Below, in pieces: positions 37,193-46,172 of a stretch of 64,000 bases of DNA. The stretch is from contig NZ_QVMJ01000005.1 in assembly GCF_010500955.1 (NCBI RefSeq), forward strand, positions 11,800 through 75,799. The letters run 5' to 3'. Both the position numbers and the translations under genes were made by a program. The notes under the pieces are model-generated. The model made no database searches. It was not told where the DNA came from and worked only from the letters and a program-made list of their open reading frames with translations. This DNA comes from Bacteroides sp. 519 (GTDB taxonomy: Bacteria; Bacteroidota; Bacteroidia; Bacteroidales; Bacteroidaceae). Numbering within the stretch: position 1 is the first letter of the stretch; each line of letters starts with the position of its first letter.

Positions 37193-37350
37193 CCGCATGG
37201 AATTCCTCTCCCTAGAGGGGAGAGGTGCCCAAAGGGCGGAGAGGGGGGACGCAAAGGTTGCGCAGCCGAATTACCATGTGGCATATTTTTACTCCCCGCC
37301 CCGGCCTTCGGCCACCCCGCCCCTCAAGGGTGGGGAATTCCATGCGGCAT
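37193..37350 (+). repeat. 158-bp composite hairpin repeat, copy 1 (nuoL-nuoM gap)
   Basis: Bounded by CCGCATGGAATTCC and GGAATTCCATGCGG, it contains two GC-rich hairpins (AGAGGGGAGAGG..., and CCCCGCCCCGGCCTTCGGCC...) and a middle ACCATGTGGCAT. The same sequence, inverted and slightly diverged, is at 41705-41548. A second set of CTCAAAACTC words follows up to nuoM. Confidence 0.88.
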
Positions 37351-37392
37351 CACAACTCAAATCTCATTACTCAAAACTCAAAACTTTAAATT

Positions 37393-38871
37393 ATGAACTT
37401 TTTATCATTATTCATATTAATACCATTGTTAATGCTTCTGGCATTATGGATTGCCAAAGGCACAAAAGCCATTCATGGCATTATGGTAGCAGGTAGTAGT
37501 GCCTTATTGCTGCTTTCGATAGCATTAACGGTAATGTATTTAGGCGAAAGAAATGCCGGCAACACAGCCGAGATGCTTTATACAGCCAGTATTGTTTGGT
37601 ATGCTCCTCTCAATATACATTATGCCGTTGGTGTGGATGGAATATCAGTTGCCATGCTTCTGTTATCGACTATCATTGTATTTACAGGTACTTTCGCCTC
37701 CTGGCAGATGAAAAAACAACCCAAAGAATACTTTTTGTGGTACACGCTATTAAGCCTCGGTGTATTTGGTTTCTTCATCTCGATCGACCTGTTTACTATG
37801 TTCATGTTTTACGAGATAGCACTTATTCCCATGTATCTGCTTATTGGTGTATGGGGTAGTGGGCGCAAAGAATATGCAGCAATGAAGCTTACGCTTATGT
37901 TAATGGGCGGTTCGGCATTCCTGCTGATTGGTATATTGGGGATATATTTCGGAAGCGGAGCAACTACAATGAACATACTGGAGATTGCACAATTACATAC
38001 CATGCCCTTTGCACAACAGTGTATCTGGTTCCCTATTACATTCATTGGTTTTGGGATACTTGGTGCTTTATTTCCGTTCCATACATGGAGTCCCGATGGT
38101 CATGCTTCGGCACCCACAGCAGTATCCATGCTTCATGCAGGTGTATTAATGAAACTCGGAGGATACGGTTGCTTCCGTATTGCTATGTATCTGATGCCGG
38201 AAGCAGCGAATGAATTAAGTTGGATATTCCTGATTCTAACAGCTATCAGTGTGGTATATGGTGCATTCAGTGCTTGTGTTCAGACAGATTTAAAATACAT
38301 CAACGCTTATTCTTCGGTAAGCCACTGCGGATTGGTACTCTTTGCAATACTTATGATGAATCGAACAGCAACTACAGGTGCTGTACTTCAGATGCTTAGT
38401 CATGGTTTAATGACAGCCTTGTTCTTTGCTCTTATCGGGATGATTTATGGTCGTACACATACCCGCGACATTCGTGAACTTAGCGGATTAATGAAAGTAA
38501 TGCCCTTCCTCAGTGTTTGTTATGTTATTGCCGGCTTGGCCAATCTGGGACTTCCCGGACTTAGTGGGTTTGTGGCCGAAATGACAATCTTTGTGGGTTC
38601 CTTCCAGCATACGGATACTTTCCATAGGGTTCTTACTATTGTTGCAACAACTTCTATTGTTATTACAGCAGTCTATATCCTGCGATTAATTGGTAAGATA
38701 TTATATGGTAAACCCAACGAAGCACATTTAAAATTGACTGATGCCACCTGGGATGAACGTATTGCGGTGATTATGTTGATTGTCTGCGTAGCAGGACTTG
38801 GGATTGCTCCTCTGTGGATTAGTGATATGATAAGCGATAGTGTATCAGGAGTTTTGAGTTTTAAGTTTTGA
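37393..38871 (+). CDS. nuoM: NADH-quinone oxidoreductase subunit M
   Basis: A 492-residue antiporter-like proton-pumping subunit with about 14 helices. Conserved: YAVGVDGISVAMLLLSTIIV, FYEIALIPMYLLIGVWGSGRKEYAAMK, FPFHTWSPDGHASAPTAVSMLHAGVLMKLGGYG and YSSVSHCGLVLFA. The last codons (LSFKF) are encoded by the first word (GAGTTTTAAGTTTTGAG) of the next spacer repeat. Confidence 0.97.
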   Translation: MNFLSLFILIPLLMLLALWIAKGTKAIHGIMVAGSSALLLLSIALTVMYLGERNAGNTAEMLYTASIVWYAPLNIHYAVGVDGISVAMLLLSTIIVFTGTFASWQMKKQPKEYFLWYTLLSLGVFGFFISIDLFTMFMFYEIALIPMYLLIGVWGSGRKEYAAMKLTLMLMGGSAFLLIGILGIYFGSGATTMNILEIAQLHTMPFAQQCIWFPITFIGFGILGALFPFHTWSPDGHASAPTAVSMLHAGVLMKLGGYGCFRIAMYLMPEAANELSWIFLILTAISVVYGAFSACVQTDLKYINAYSSVSHCGLVLFAILMMNRTATTGAVLQMLSHGLMTALFFALIGMIYGRTHTRDIRELSGLMKVMPFLSVCYVIAGLANLGLPGLSGFVAEMTIFVGSFQHTDTFHRVLTIVATTSIVITAVYILRLIGKILYGKPNEAHLKLTDATWDERIAVIMLIVCVAGLGIAPLWISDMISDSVSGVLSFKF

Positions 38872-38887
38872 GTTTTGAGTATATATG

Positions 38888-39003
38888 GTTATACTAAAGA
38901 TCCTCCCCCTAACCCCCTCCAGAGGGGGATACCATGCGGTTAGATCGTGTAGCGCAGCCTGTCCCCCTCTGGAGGGGGTTAGGGGGAGGATCTTTAGTAT
39001 AAC
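38888..39003. repeat. perfect 42-bp inverted repeat in the nuoM-nuoN gap
   Basis: The arm starting GTTATACTAAAGATCCTCCC (38888-38929) is reproduced exactly in reverse complement at 38962-39003. The 32-nt loop begins TACCATGCGG and contains GTAGCGCAGC. A diverged relative with the same loop words is at 46412-46568. Confidence 0.92.
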
Positions 39004-39021
39004 ATTCAAAAATAAAAAAAT

Positions 39022-40455
39022 ATGGAAGATTTTTTCATTATGAAAGAAGAGCTATCACTGATAGCCGTTATTTTCATTCTTGTTGTTGCCGATTTGTTTA
39101 TGAGTCCGGATGCCCATAAAACCAAAGGCAAAGCCAAGCTAAACACGATGCTTCCTGTATTGTTAATGGCAATACACACCATAATCAACTTTGTACCTGC
39201 ACCGGCTGCCGATGCTTTCGGGGGCATGTACCACTATGTACCTATGATGGGTGTAGTTAAAACCATCCTCAATATCGGCACACTTGTTATCTTCCTGATG
39301 GCACATCAATGGCTTTCGCGCGAGGATACCAATATTAAACAGGGAGAATTCTATATCCTTACTTTGTGTACGTTATTGGGAATGTACTTCATGACTTCCG
39401 CAGGACACTTCCTGATCTTCTTCATCGGTTTGGAAACTGCTTCAATTCCTATGGCAGCGTTGGTTGCTTTCGATAAATACAAACATCACTCTGCTGAGGC
39501 AGGAGCAAAATATATATTCATGGCTCTCTTCTCCAGCGGTTTGTTGCTTTATGGTTTATCTTTTCTCTATGGAACGGTAGGTACTCTTTATTTTGAAGAT
39601 ATTGCTGCACATATTGATGGAAGTCCGTTGCAAATTATGGCATTGGCTCTGTTTCTTGCAGGTATGGGCTTTAAAATATCACTTGTTCCTTTCCATCTGT
39701 GGACTGCCGATGTGTATCAGGGTTCTCCTACCATTGTCAGCAGTTACCTCAGTGCCATATCTAAGGGAGCATCTGCTTTCACATTATTAGTTATTCTGCT
39801 TAAAGTATTTGCCCCGTTGGTCAATCAGTGGCAGGAAGCACTTTTTTGGCTTACCATTGTAACCATAACTGTTGCCAATATATTCGCCATCAGGCAAAAG
39901 GATCTGAAACGGTTCATGGCTTATTCATCCATATCCCAGGCTGGATATATCATGTTAGGCATTGTTGGTGGTAATGCTTCGGGTATGACTTCACTGGTTT
40001 ATTACCTGCTTGTTTACTCCGTCGCTACTTTGGCTATATTTACAATTATATCCATTATTGAACAACGCACAGGCAAGGTTGATATAGATTCTTATAATGG
40101 TCTTTATCAAACGAATCCCAAACTGGCTTTCCTGATGACACTATCACTGTTCTCTTTGGCGGGAATTCCTCCGTTTGCGGGCTTCTTCTCTAAATTCTTT
40201 ATATTTATGGCAGCATTCGAAGCGGGTTTCCATTTATTGGTGTTCATTGCTCTGATTAATACGGTAATATCACTGTATTATTATCTCTTGATTGTAAAGG
40301 CCATGTATATGAATAAGAATGATACGCCGATTGTTAGTTTCAGGAGTGATAATTACAGTAAGGCAAGTTTGGTTATTTGTATGGTGTGTATTCTTATCCT
40401 GGGACTGGCAGGGATTGTTTACGAAACAATTGATAAGTTTAGTTTCGGGTTATAA
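39022..40455 (+). CDS. nuoN: NADH-quinone oxidoreductase subunit N
   Basis: A 477-residue antiporter-like subunit with about 14 helices: [54 protein letters not shown] and [18 protein letters not shown]. It is the last gene of the nuo operon. An alternative ATG at 39040 would shorten it by six residues. Confidence 0.96.
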   Translation: MEDFFIMKEELSLIAVIFILVVADLFMSPDAHKTKGKAKLNTMLPVLLMAIHTIINFVPAPAADAFGGMYHYVPMMGVVKTILNIGTLVIFLMAHQWLSREDTNIKQGEFYILTLCTLLGMYFMTSAGHFLIFFIGLETASIPMAALVAFDKYKHHSAEAGAKYIFMALFSSGLLLYGLSFLYGTVGTLYFEDIAAHIDGSPLQIMALALFLAGMGFKISLVPFHLWTADVYQGSPTIVSSYLSAISKGASAFTLLVILLKVFAPLVNQWQEALFWLTIVTITVANIFAIRQKDLKRFMAYSSISQAGYIMLGIVGGNASGMTSLVYYLLVYSVATLAIFTIISIIEQRTGKVDIDSYNGLYQTNPKLAFLMTLSLFSLAGIPPFAGFFSKFFIFMAAFEAGFHLLVFIALINTVISLYYYLLIVKAMYMNKNDTPIVSFRSDNYSKASLVICMVCILILGLAGIVYETIDKFSFGL

Positions 40456-40460
40456 ATTTA

Positions 40461-40590
40461 GCCGCGGATTGCGCGGATTGCGCGGATTTTATAACACGGA
40501 TTTCAAGAATGGAAGCGATAACTTCTTTAACTCCTAAAAGTATATTTATCCGTGTTATAAAATCCGCGCAATCCGCGCAATCCGCGGCTA
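40461..40590. repeat. intergenic hairpin at the end of the nuo operon (GCGGATTGC words)
   Basis: AGCCGCGGATTGCGCGGATT continuing to about 40500 is answered by ATCCGTG...CGCAATCCGCGGCT ending at 40590, around a 50-nt loop. It separates the convergent nuoN and the BASS transporter gene and probably acts as a two-way terminator. Confidence 0.85.
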
Positions 40591-41472
40591 ATTCTTCCTT
40601 TTCTTCCACAACTGCCACGAATTAATCATATTCTGCCATAACACATAAAACCCGGGGCCAATAGCAGCAAGCGGGTTCAAATAAGTATGAGCCATCCAGA
40701 TAGCAAGCACAGTATTCTTCTGCCCCAATGCCTGTCCACCGCTGACGCGATCATTATATACACTTCCCAATGTCTTCCCTAAAAAGAATTGCAGGCAGCA
40801 AATAATAAAAGTACCTAAAGCCGTTAGTGCGGCAATGCTCCAGTCGGCCGAATAATTTAATAAAGAAGATAGTATCTGCGAAGTTACTATAGCCAGGGCT
40901 ACTGCCCAAAGGTAGAAAGCTACTTCGTGCAAGCCAAGCATTTTCTGATGAATCTTTGGAGTAAACCTACGGATAAGCCATGCCAGTATAAAAGGGCATA
41001 TTAACAATATAAATACACGGTTCAATATGATTAATACCGATTGTATAAAACTAACATCGGCGTGTGGCTCAATTACCGGAAAGAATAAAGGAACCACAAT
41101 AGCTGTTGCTATATTCGACAGGAACGTATAGGTACTTACACTGGCAGCACTCCCTCCCAGCTTAGCTGTAATAACAGCAGCCGATGTTGCAGTAGGGCAA
41201 ATCACACACATCATAACAGCCTGTGCCAATATTTCATCATAGCCCCGCAGCAGATAATAAACGCCAAAGGTTCCCGCTATCTGAATAATTAATAGCCAAA
41301 GGTGCAAAGGTTTGGGCTTGAGATCGGACACAGATATCTTAGTGAATGTAAACAATAACATTGTAAACACCAGTGCCGGAGTAAGAAACCCCAATCTTAC
41401 AAACAAAGGATAGCCGAGTACACCTGCGCACATGGCAACAGGAAGGGTCCAGTCTTTTAGGAATTTAATCAT
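40588..41472 (-). CDS. BASS-family (bile acid:sodium symporter-like) transporter
   Basis: A 294-residue inner-membrane protein with nine or ten helices. The family signature appears as MMCVICPTATSAAVITAKLGGSAA (about 88-112) and, near the C-terminus, SGGQALGQKNTVLAIWMAHTYLNPLAAIGPG. Members import bile acids or organic acids with sodium; the substrate here is unknown. Start chosen at MIKFLKDWTLPVAM. Its stop lies inside the hairpin after nuoN. Confidence 0.88.
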   Translation of the reverse strand: MIKFLKDWTLPVAMCAGVLGYPLFVRLGFLTPALVFTMLLFTFTKISVSDLKPKPLHLWLLIIQIAGTFGVYYLLRGYDEILAQAVMMCVICPTATSAAVITAKLGGSAASVSTYTFLSNIATAIVVPLFFPVIEPHADVSFIQSVLIILNRVFILLICPFILAWLIRRFTPKIHQKMLGLHEVAFYLWAVALAIVTSQILSSLLNYSADWSIAALTALGTFIICCLQFFLGKTLGSVYNDRVSGGQALGQKNTVLAIWMAHTYLNPLAAIGPGFYVLWQNMINSWQLWKKRKN

Positions 41473-41494
41473 TCAGTTACGAGTTACAAGTTAC

Positions 41495-41740
41495 GTTTTA
41501 GTGAGGTAAAGAGAGGTAGAGGTTAGGTAAAGGAGGTAAAGGCAACGATGCCGCATGGAATTCCCCACCCTTGAGGGGCGGGGTGGCCGAAGGCCGGGGC
41601 GGGGAGTAAACATACTGCATGGAAATTCGGCTGCGCAACCTTTCTACCCCCCTCTCCGCCCTATAGGGCACCTCTCCCCTCTAGGGAGAGGAATTCCATG
41701 CGGCACTTTACCTCATCTTCCTCCCTTTCTCCCTGCAAAG
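41495..41740. repeat. composite hairpin: GAGGTAAAG outer words enclosing the 158-bp repeat, copy 2
   Basis: Outer GAGGTAAAG words (41500-41541) are partly answered by CTTTACCTC (41706-41714) on the far side. Between them 41548-41705 is the inverted copy of 37193-37350, with ATGCCGCATGGAATTCC and GGAATTCCATGCGGCA at its ends. One repeat family is thus nested inside another. Confidence 0.85.
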
Positions 41741-41776
41741 TTACAATTAAAACCAACTCCAATCGTAAATCGTAAA

Positions 41777-41805
41777 TTGTAAAATCGTAAATATTCTTAT
41801 CTTTG
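41777..41805 (+). promoter_or_regulatory. promoter of the BtuB-like receptor gene
   Basis: TTG (41777-41779), 18 bp, TATCTTTG (41798-41805), then the ATG at 41838 after a short leader. The leader is too short for a cobalamin riboswitch. Confidence 0.65.
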
Positions 41806-41837
41806 CCGCGAGTTTTTAACCAAAACAAATTAAAAAA

Positions 41838-43910
41838 ATGAAAGAAAACACGTCAACCAAAAGGGATGCTATCCGCTGGAAGCAATTCAACCGGAAAGCT
41901 TACGCTGTGTTCTTCAGTTTAAAAAGAGAGGTAACTATTGGAGTATTAACAGTATCTACTGCCGTATGTGCAAGTGTGATAACTGTGAATGCCCAAACTA
42001 CCGAAACTCCTAATCAACTGAAAACATGCGAGCTGGACGAGATTGAAGTGACCGGCACCCGTGTCCCGCTGACTGAATTACAGTCGGCAAAAATGGTAAC
42101 TGTACTTTCGCGCGAGGACATTCAAGCGGCGGCGGTACACAGTATTAACGACCTTCTGAAGTATGCAGTAGGTGTCGATGTTCGCCAGCGGGGCGAATTT
42201 GGAATCCAGACAGACATCTCCATACGCGGAGGAACCTTTGACCAAGTTACCATTCTTCTCAATGGGGTAAACATTACCAATCCCCAAACAGGCCACCACT
42301 CGGCCGAATTCCCGGTTTCCATGAACGATATTGAACGAATCGAAGTGCTCGAAGGACCTGCAGCACGTGTATTTGGTACCTCTGCTTTTACAGGGGCAAT
42401 CAATGTTGTTACCAAGAACGACAAACAGAGTTATGTAGCAGCCAACGTTATGGGCGGTGCTTACGGTCTGTTTGGCGGAGGGGCACGAGTGAATTATTCG
42501 AAAGGCGCTTTCAGCAATCAGGTTTCCGGCAGCTACAGTCGCGCAGACGGTGCTACCACGAACAGTGATTTCCGTATCGGGAGGGCTTACTATCAGGGCA
42601 CTTACACTTCACAACAAGCCGATGTCAGGTGGCAAGTCGGATTCAGCGATCAGTCGTTTGGGGCCAATACCTTCTATTCGGCTGCCTATCCCAATCAGTT
42701 TGAAGAGCTTCGCAGATATCTGGTATCTGTTCAGGCAGAGACGAAGGGGTGGCTTCGGTTTACCCCCACTATCTACTGGAACCGTACGCACGATCATTTC
42801 CAACTAATCAGGGATACAAACACAAGTGAGAACTTCCACCTGAACGATGTGTATGGCGCCAATCTGAATGCTTACTTTAACACCAAACTGGGAAAAACGG
42901 CTTTTGGTGCAGAGTTTCGTAACGAAGGTATTCTCAGTACCAATCTGGGCAAACCACTCGACGAGGAACAATACATTAAAGTTCCGGGTGAGGACGGAAT
43001 CATGTTCAACAAAAAAGATAACCGGACCAATATCAGTTATTACCTGGAACATAACATCCTATTGCCTCGGTTAACTATCTCGCTGGGTGTAATGGCAAAC
43101 ATGAACACAGCACTGGATCATAAGTACCGCCTCTATCCCGGTGTGGATGTTTCTTATCGCCCGGCCGGGAACTGGAAACTCTTTGCATCATGGAACAAAG
43201 CTCTTCGGATGCCTACCTTTACCGACCTGTATTACAAAAGCCCCACCCTTCAGGGTAATGTTGGATTGAAACCGGAAGAGACCCAAGCCATCAATGTTGG
43301 AGCCAGGTATCGCATTCCGGCGGTAGATGTAACAGTCAACGGATTCTATCATAAAGGAAAGAATATGATTGACTGGGTAATGTACAATGCCGATGATGTG
43401 TACCACTCGGCCAACTTCAAGTTGGATAATATGGGGGTTGAAGTATCTGCTGTTCTTAACTTCCGGTCTATTGCCGGCGAGAACTTCTTTATCCATAAAT
43501 TGAACCTGAGTTATGCATATATTCATCAGAACCGGCACGACGATACCGAGATATACAAATCGAACTATGCGTTGGAATATCTCAGACACAAGTTTGTAGC
43601 AAACCTGGAACATAGGGTCTGGAAAAAACTTCATGCCAGTTGGGCTTTCCGCTGGCAAGACCGCATGGGCAGTTACGAAAAATATCAATGGAATTCCAAT
43701 ACAGGCAAGCCAGAATCAACCAAACAATTGGTTTCGTACTCCCCGTTCGCATTGTTAGACTTAAAACTAACGTGGGCGGAGAAGAACTATTTACTTTTTG
43801 TTGAGGCTAATAACCTGTTCGATAAATACTATTACGACTTGGGTAATATCCCTCAACCGGGGGTCTGGATAAAAGGAGGAATAAACATCAAACTTCCCAT
43901 ATTTAAGTAG
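41838..43910 (+). CDS. TonB-dependent receptor, BtuB-like
   Basis: A 690-residue outer-membrane receptor. A rather long N-terminal signal (hydrophobic core about 34-52, ending VNAQ) is followed by a TonB box region (DEIEVTGTRVP), a plug domain (VLSREDIQAAAVHSINDLLKYAVGVDVRQRG through RIEVLEGPAARVFGTSAFTGAINVVTK) and a 22-strand barrel ending in KLPIFK, with NNLFDKYYYD near the C-terminus. The plug is typical of cobalamin/siderophore receptors rather than SusC proteins (no CarboxypepD domain, no SusD partner). Cobalamin is a guess from overall resemblance. Confidence 0.88.
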   Translation: MKENTSTKRDAIRWKQFNRKAYAVFFSLKREVTIGVLTVSTAVCASVITVNAQTTETPNQLKTCELDEIEVTGTRVPLTELQSAKMVTVLSREDIQAAAVHSINDLLKYAVGVDVRQRGEFGIQTDISIRGGTFDQVTILLNGVNITNPQTGHHSAEFPVSMNDIERIEVLEGPAARVFGTSAFTGAINVVTKNDKQSYVAANVMGGAYGLFGGGARVNYSKGAFSNQVSGSYSRADGATTNSDFRIGRAYYQGTYTSQQADVRWQVGFSDQSFGANTFYSAAYPNQFEELRRYLVSVQAETKGWLRFTPTIYWNRTHDHFQLIRDTNTSENFHLNDVYGANLNAYFNTKLGKTAFGAEFRNEGILSTNLGKPLDEEQYIKVPGEDGIMFNKKDNRTNISYYLEHNILLPRLTISLGVMANMNTALDHKYRLYPGVDVSYRPAGNWKLFASWNKALRMPTFTDLYYKSPTLQGNVGLKPEETQAINVGARYRIPAVDVTVNGFYHKGKNMIDWVMYNADDVYHSANFKLDNMGVEVSAVLNFRSIAGENFFIHKLNLSYAYIHQNRHDDTEIYKSNYALEYLRHKFVANLEHRVWKKLHASWAFRWQDRMGSYEKYQWNSNTGKPESTKQLVSYSPFALLDLKLTWAEKNYLLFVEANNLFDKYYYDLGNIPQPGVWIKGGINIKLPIFK

Positions 43911-43941
43911 TTAATAAATAACGAATCTAATTTATAAAACA

Positions 43942-43976
43942 AAAGAGAGATTGCTTAAAAAACAGTCTCTCTTTTT
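43942..43976 (+). terminator. rho-independent terminator after the BtuB-like gene
   Basis: AAAGAGAGA pairs with TCTCTCTTT around a 15-nt loop and ends in a T-run. The remaining part of 43911-44190 is AT-rich and shows no gene. Confidence 0.8.
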
Positions 43977-44190
43977 CTGCTACATTATTTACAATCAATG
44001 CATTAACCATAAAAAGAACTATTAAACAATCGGATTTTTTTAACGTTCGTTTAATAAAACAAGTTATTCAATATTATAATAGTAACATAAAATTGAAACG
44101 AATACAAATACATTTATTTTCATAATTTATTCACTATAAGCTATATATGTATCTATCTGTAAGAAAAAGAAGGTTTTTAATATAAAAAAT

Positions 44191-44220
44191 TTGTTATTTA
44201 ATAGAAAGAGCGTATCTTTG
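44191..44220 (+). promoter_or_regulatory. promoter of the capsule locus (upxY)
   Basis: TTG (44191-44193), 19 bp, TATCTTTG (44213-44220). It leaves a leader of roughly 145 nt before upxY that contains a small hairpin (TATTCACCATCGTGAATA). UpxY-family proteins act in the 5' leader of their own operon, so this leader is the expected recruitment site. I see no inverted repeats around the promoter, unlike phase-variable capsule loci. Confidence 0.65.
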
Positions 44221-44373
44221 TCCCACAAAACGAACATTTTTTAAGTCAAAACAGCGAGTATTCACCATCGTGAATAATAAAAAACACACACAATCTGGAT
44301 AAGACATCATGTCTCACCCAATAGCGAAGCTGTCTATCACCAAAATTTCAACTAATTAATCAAGTATTGTTAA

Positions 44374-44886
44374 ATGACTGACAAACAGGAGTTTTGGTTT
44401 GCGGCACGTACAAAAAAAGATCAGGAAATAGCCACCCGGAATCTTTTAATCAAAATGAACATTGAGCACTTCCTACCTACTCGCGTAACAGTGAGGCAGT
44501 TAAAGTATCGCAAGAAAAAGGTGGAAGTCCCTGTTATCAGGAACATCATTTTTATTCATGCCAGCAAAGAAGTTGCATGTTCATTACCAAACGATTTCGG
44601 ACTGAACCTATTTTATATCAGAGATTATGCCACACATACCATGCTCGTTGTGCCCGACAAGCAAATGAACGACTTCATGTTTGTGATGGACTTAAACCCC
44701 GATGGAGTATGTGTTGACGATACACCACTACAACCGGGCGATAAAGTACTGGTATTGAAAGGAGATCTGCGAGGTGTTGAAGGCGAACTGATACACATTG
44801 ATAAAAAAACACATGTAGTTGTTCGCATCCTCAATCTGGTAACATGGAAAGCCAGTATTCCTAAAAGCTATTTAAAGAAAATCTAG
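44374..44886 (+). CDS. UpxY-family transcription antiterminator (NusG paralogue)
   Basis: A 170-residue protein with a NusG N-terminal domain (WFAARTKKDQEIATRNLLIKM, about 7-100) and a C-terminal KOW domain (LQPGDKVLVLKGDLRGVEGELI, about 112-165). In Bacteroides each capsule operon begins with such a gene, whose product keeps RNA polymerase from stopping in the leader of that operon only. No upxZ follows directly. Confidence 0.92.
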   Translation: MTDKQEFWFAARTKKDQEIATRNLLIKMNIEHFLPTRVTVRQLKYRKKKVEVPVIRNIIFIHASKEVACSLPNDFGLNLFYIRDYATHTMLVVPDKQMNDFMFVMDLNPDGVCVDDTPLQPGDKVLVLKGDLRGVEGELIHIDKKTHVVVRILNLVTWKASIPKSYLKKI

Positions 44887-44969
44887 AGATTTATATTCAA
44901 CCTGCGGAACACATCAGGGCACCCACAAGGGATGCCCCTACAATGTATTCTCAATCGTAAATAAAAAAT

Positions 44970-46097
44970 ATGTGGGTTAACAACATTAATTACAACCTTG
45001 TGGGTTGTGTGGTGGTCACGCTGCTGGCCATCTTTATTGAGTCACTGATTATACCCCGGGTGTTACTGATAGCCAAAAAGAAGCGTCTTTTTGACACACC
45101 CGATTTTCGGAAGATTCATTCCAATCCCATCCCGCGACTGGCCGGAGTTACTTTTGCTCCCGTTATAGTATTAAGCGTATTGCCGGTACTATGTATTCTT
45201 ACGTTGTTATTCCCCAATCAGGTATCTTATTTTAATCCGGCCTTTATATTATCGGCCTCCTGTTTTTTCTGCGGTTTAATTGTACTGATGCTAACTGGTG
45301 TAAAAGACGATCTGATTGGCGTACGTTATTCGCATAAATTCATTTTGCAACTTATTGCTGCCATATTTCTGGTTTGCTCGGGCAACTATATCAACCACTT
45401 TTACGGTATACTGGGCATTCACGAAGTCTCTCCCTTTCTGGGCATTCCCTTTACCTTGTTATTAACCGTTTCTATTATAAATGCCATCAACCTGATCGAT
45501 GGGGTAGATGGACTGGCAGCCATACTGATATCTATTGCTGCCGCCGTGTTTGGGGTTGGGTTCTTTGTAACCGGCTCGTACACATACGCCTTTTTATCGT
45601 TCAGCGTGGTAGGGGTACTGATTCCGTTTTTACGTTTCAACTTCTCGACCAACAGAAAGATATTTATGGGCGATACCGGATCGCTTGTACTGGGATTTGT
45701 ACTCTCTTTCCTTGCCGTTCGTTGCTGTATGCTCACCCCCGGCAAGTCGCCCGACAATCCACTACCGGTAATTATTGCCGCATCGGTATTGTTTGTGCCG
45801 TTGTTCGATACCATCCGCGTGTTTGGTGTACGGTTTATGCAGCACAAACCTATATTTTATCCGGATAAGAATCATATTCACCACAAACTGCTTGGGTTGG
45901 GCTGTTCGCACAAACAAGTATGTTTGGTACTGGGGTTAATTACATTGTTCCACTTAGGAATGAATATTTGCCTCCATCAGGTTGTTAACGTGAATATATT
46001 ACTGGTAATCAATGTGATCTTAGGAATTATAGAGAATATTTTCCTTAATTTTAGACACGGATTGCGCGGATTACACGGATTAAGAAACACGGATTAA
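44970..46097 (+). CDS. undecaprenyl-phosphate sugar-1-phosphate transferase (WecA/MraY family)
   Basis: A 375-residue inner-membrane enzyme with about eleven helices that starts repeat-unit synthesis by moving a HexNAc-1-phosphate to undecaprenyl phosphate. Motifs: FRKIHSNPIPRLAG, LTGVKDDLIG, the catalytic NAINLIDGVDGLA and FMGDTGSLVLGF, and the late HIHHKLL cytoplasmic loop. The final dozen residues (RHGLRGLHGLRNTD) are encoded by an intergenic hairpin repeat that supplies the stop codon, so the native C-terminus has been replaced. Confidence 0.92.
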   Translation: MWVNNINYNLVGCVVVTLLAIFIESLIIPRVLLIAKKKRLFDTPDFRKIHSNPIPRLAGVTFAPVIVLSVLPVLCILTLLFPNQVSYFNPAFILSASCFFCGLIVLMLTGVKDDLIGVRYSHKFILQLIAAIFLVCSGNYINHFYGILGIHEVSPFLGIPFTLLLTVSIINAINLIDGVDGLAAILISIAAAVFGVGFFVTGSYTYAFLSFSVVGVLIPFLRFNFSTNRKIFMGDTGSLVLGFVLSFLAVRCCMLTPGKSPDNPLPVIIAASVLFVPLFDTIRVFGVRFMQHKPIFYPDKNHIHHKLLGLGCSHKQVCLVLGLITLFHLGMNICLHQVVNVNILLVINVILGIIENIFLNFRHGLRGLHGLRNTD

Positions 46098-46162
46098 ATA
46101 AAAGAATGAATTTATCCGTGTATTTAAAATCCGTGCAATCCGCGTCATCTGTGTCTAAAGTG
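46052..46162. repeat. hairpin of the GCGGATTGCACGGATT family at the 3' end of the WecA-like gene
   Basis: TTTAGACACGGATTGCGCGG continuing to about 46096 faces ATCCGTGT...CAATCCGCGTCATCTGTGTCTAAA. The left arm is read as codons of the preceding gene. Confidence 0.8.
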
Positions 46163-46172
46163 TCTAAAACAA

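Noticed and set aside
41777..41837. Cobalamin riboswitch in front of the BtuB-like receptor
   Set aside because: The promoter leaves a leader of only about 25 nt, and the sequence further upstream is repeat DNA with no B12-box-like pattern.
44161..44373. Invertible (phase-variable) capsule promoter
   Set aside because: No inverted repeats of 15 bp or more were seen around the promoter at 44191-44220.
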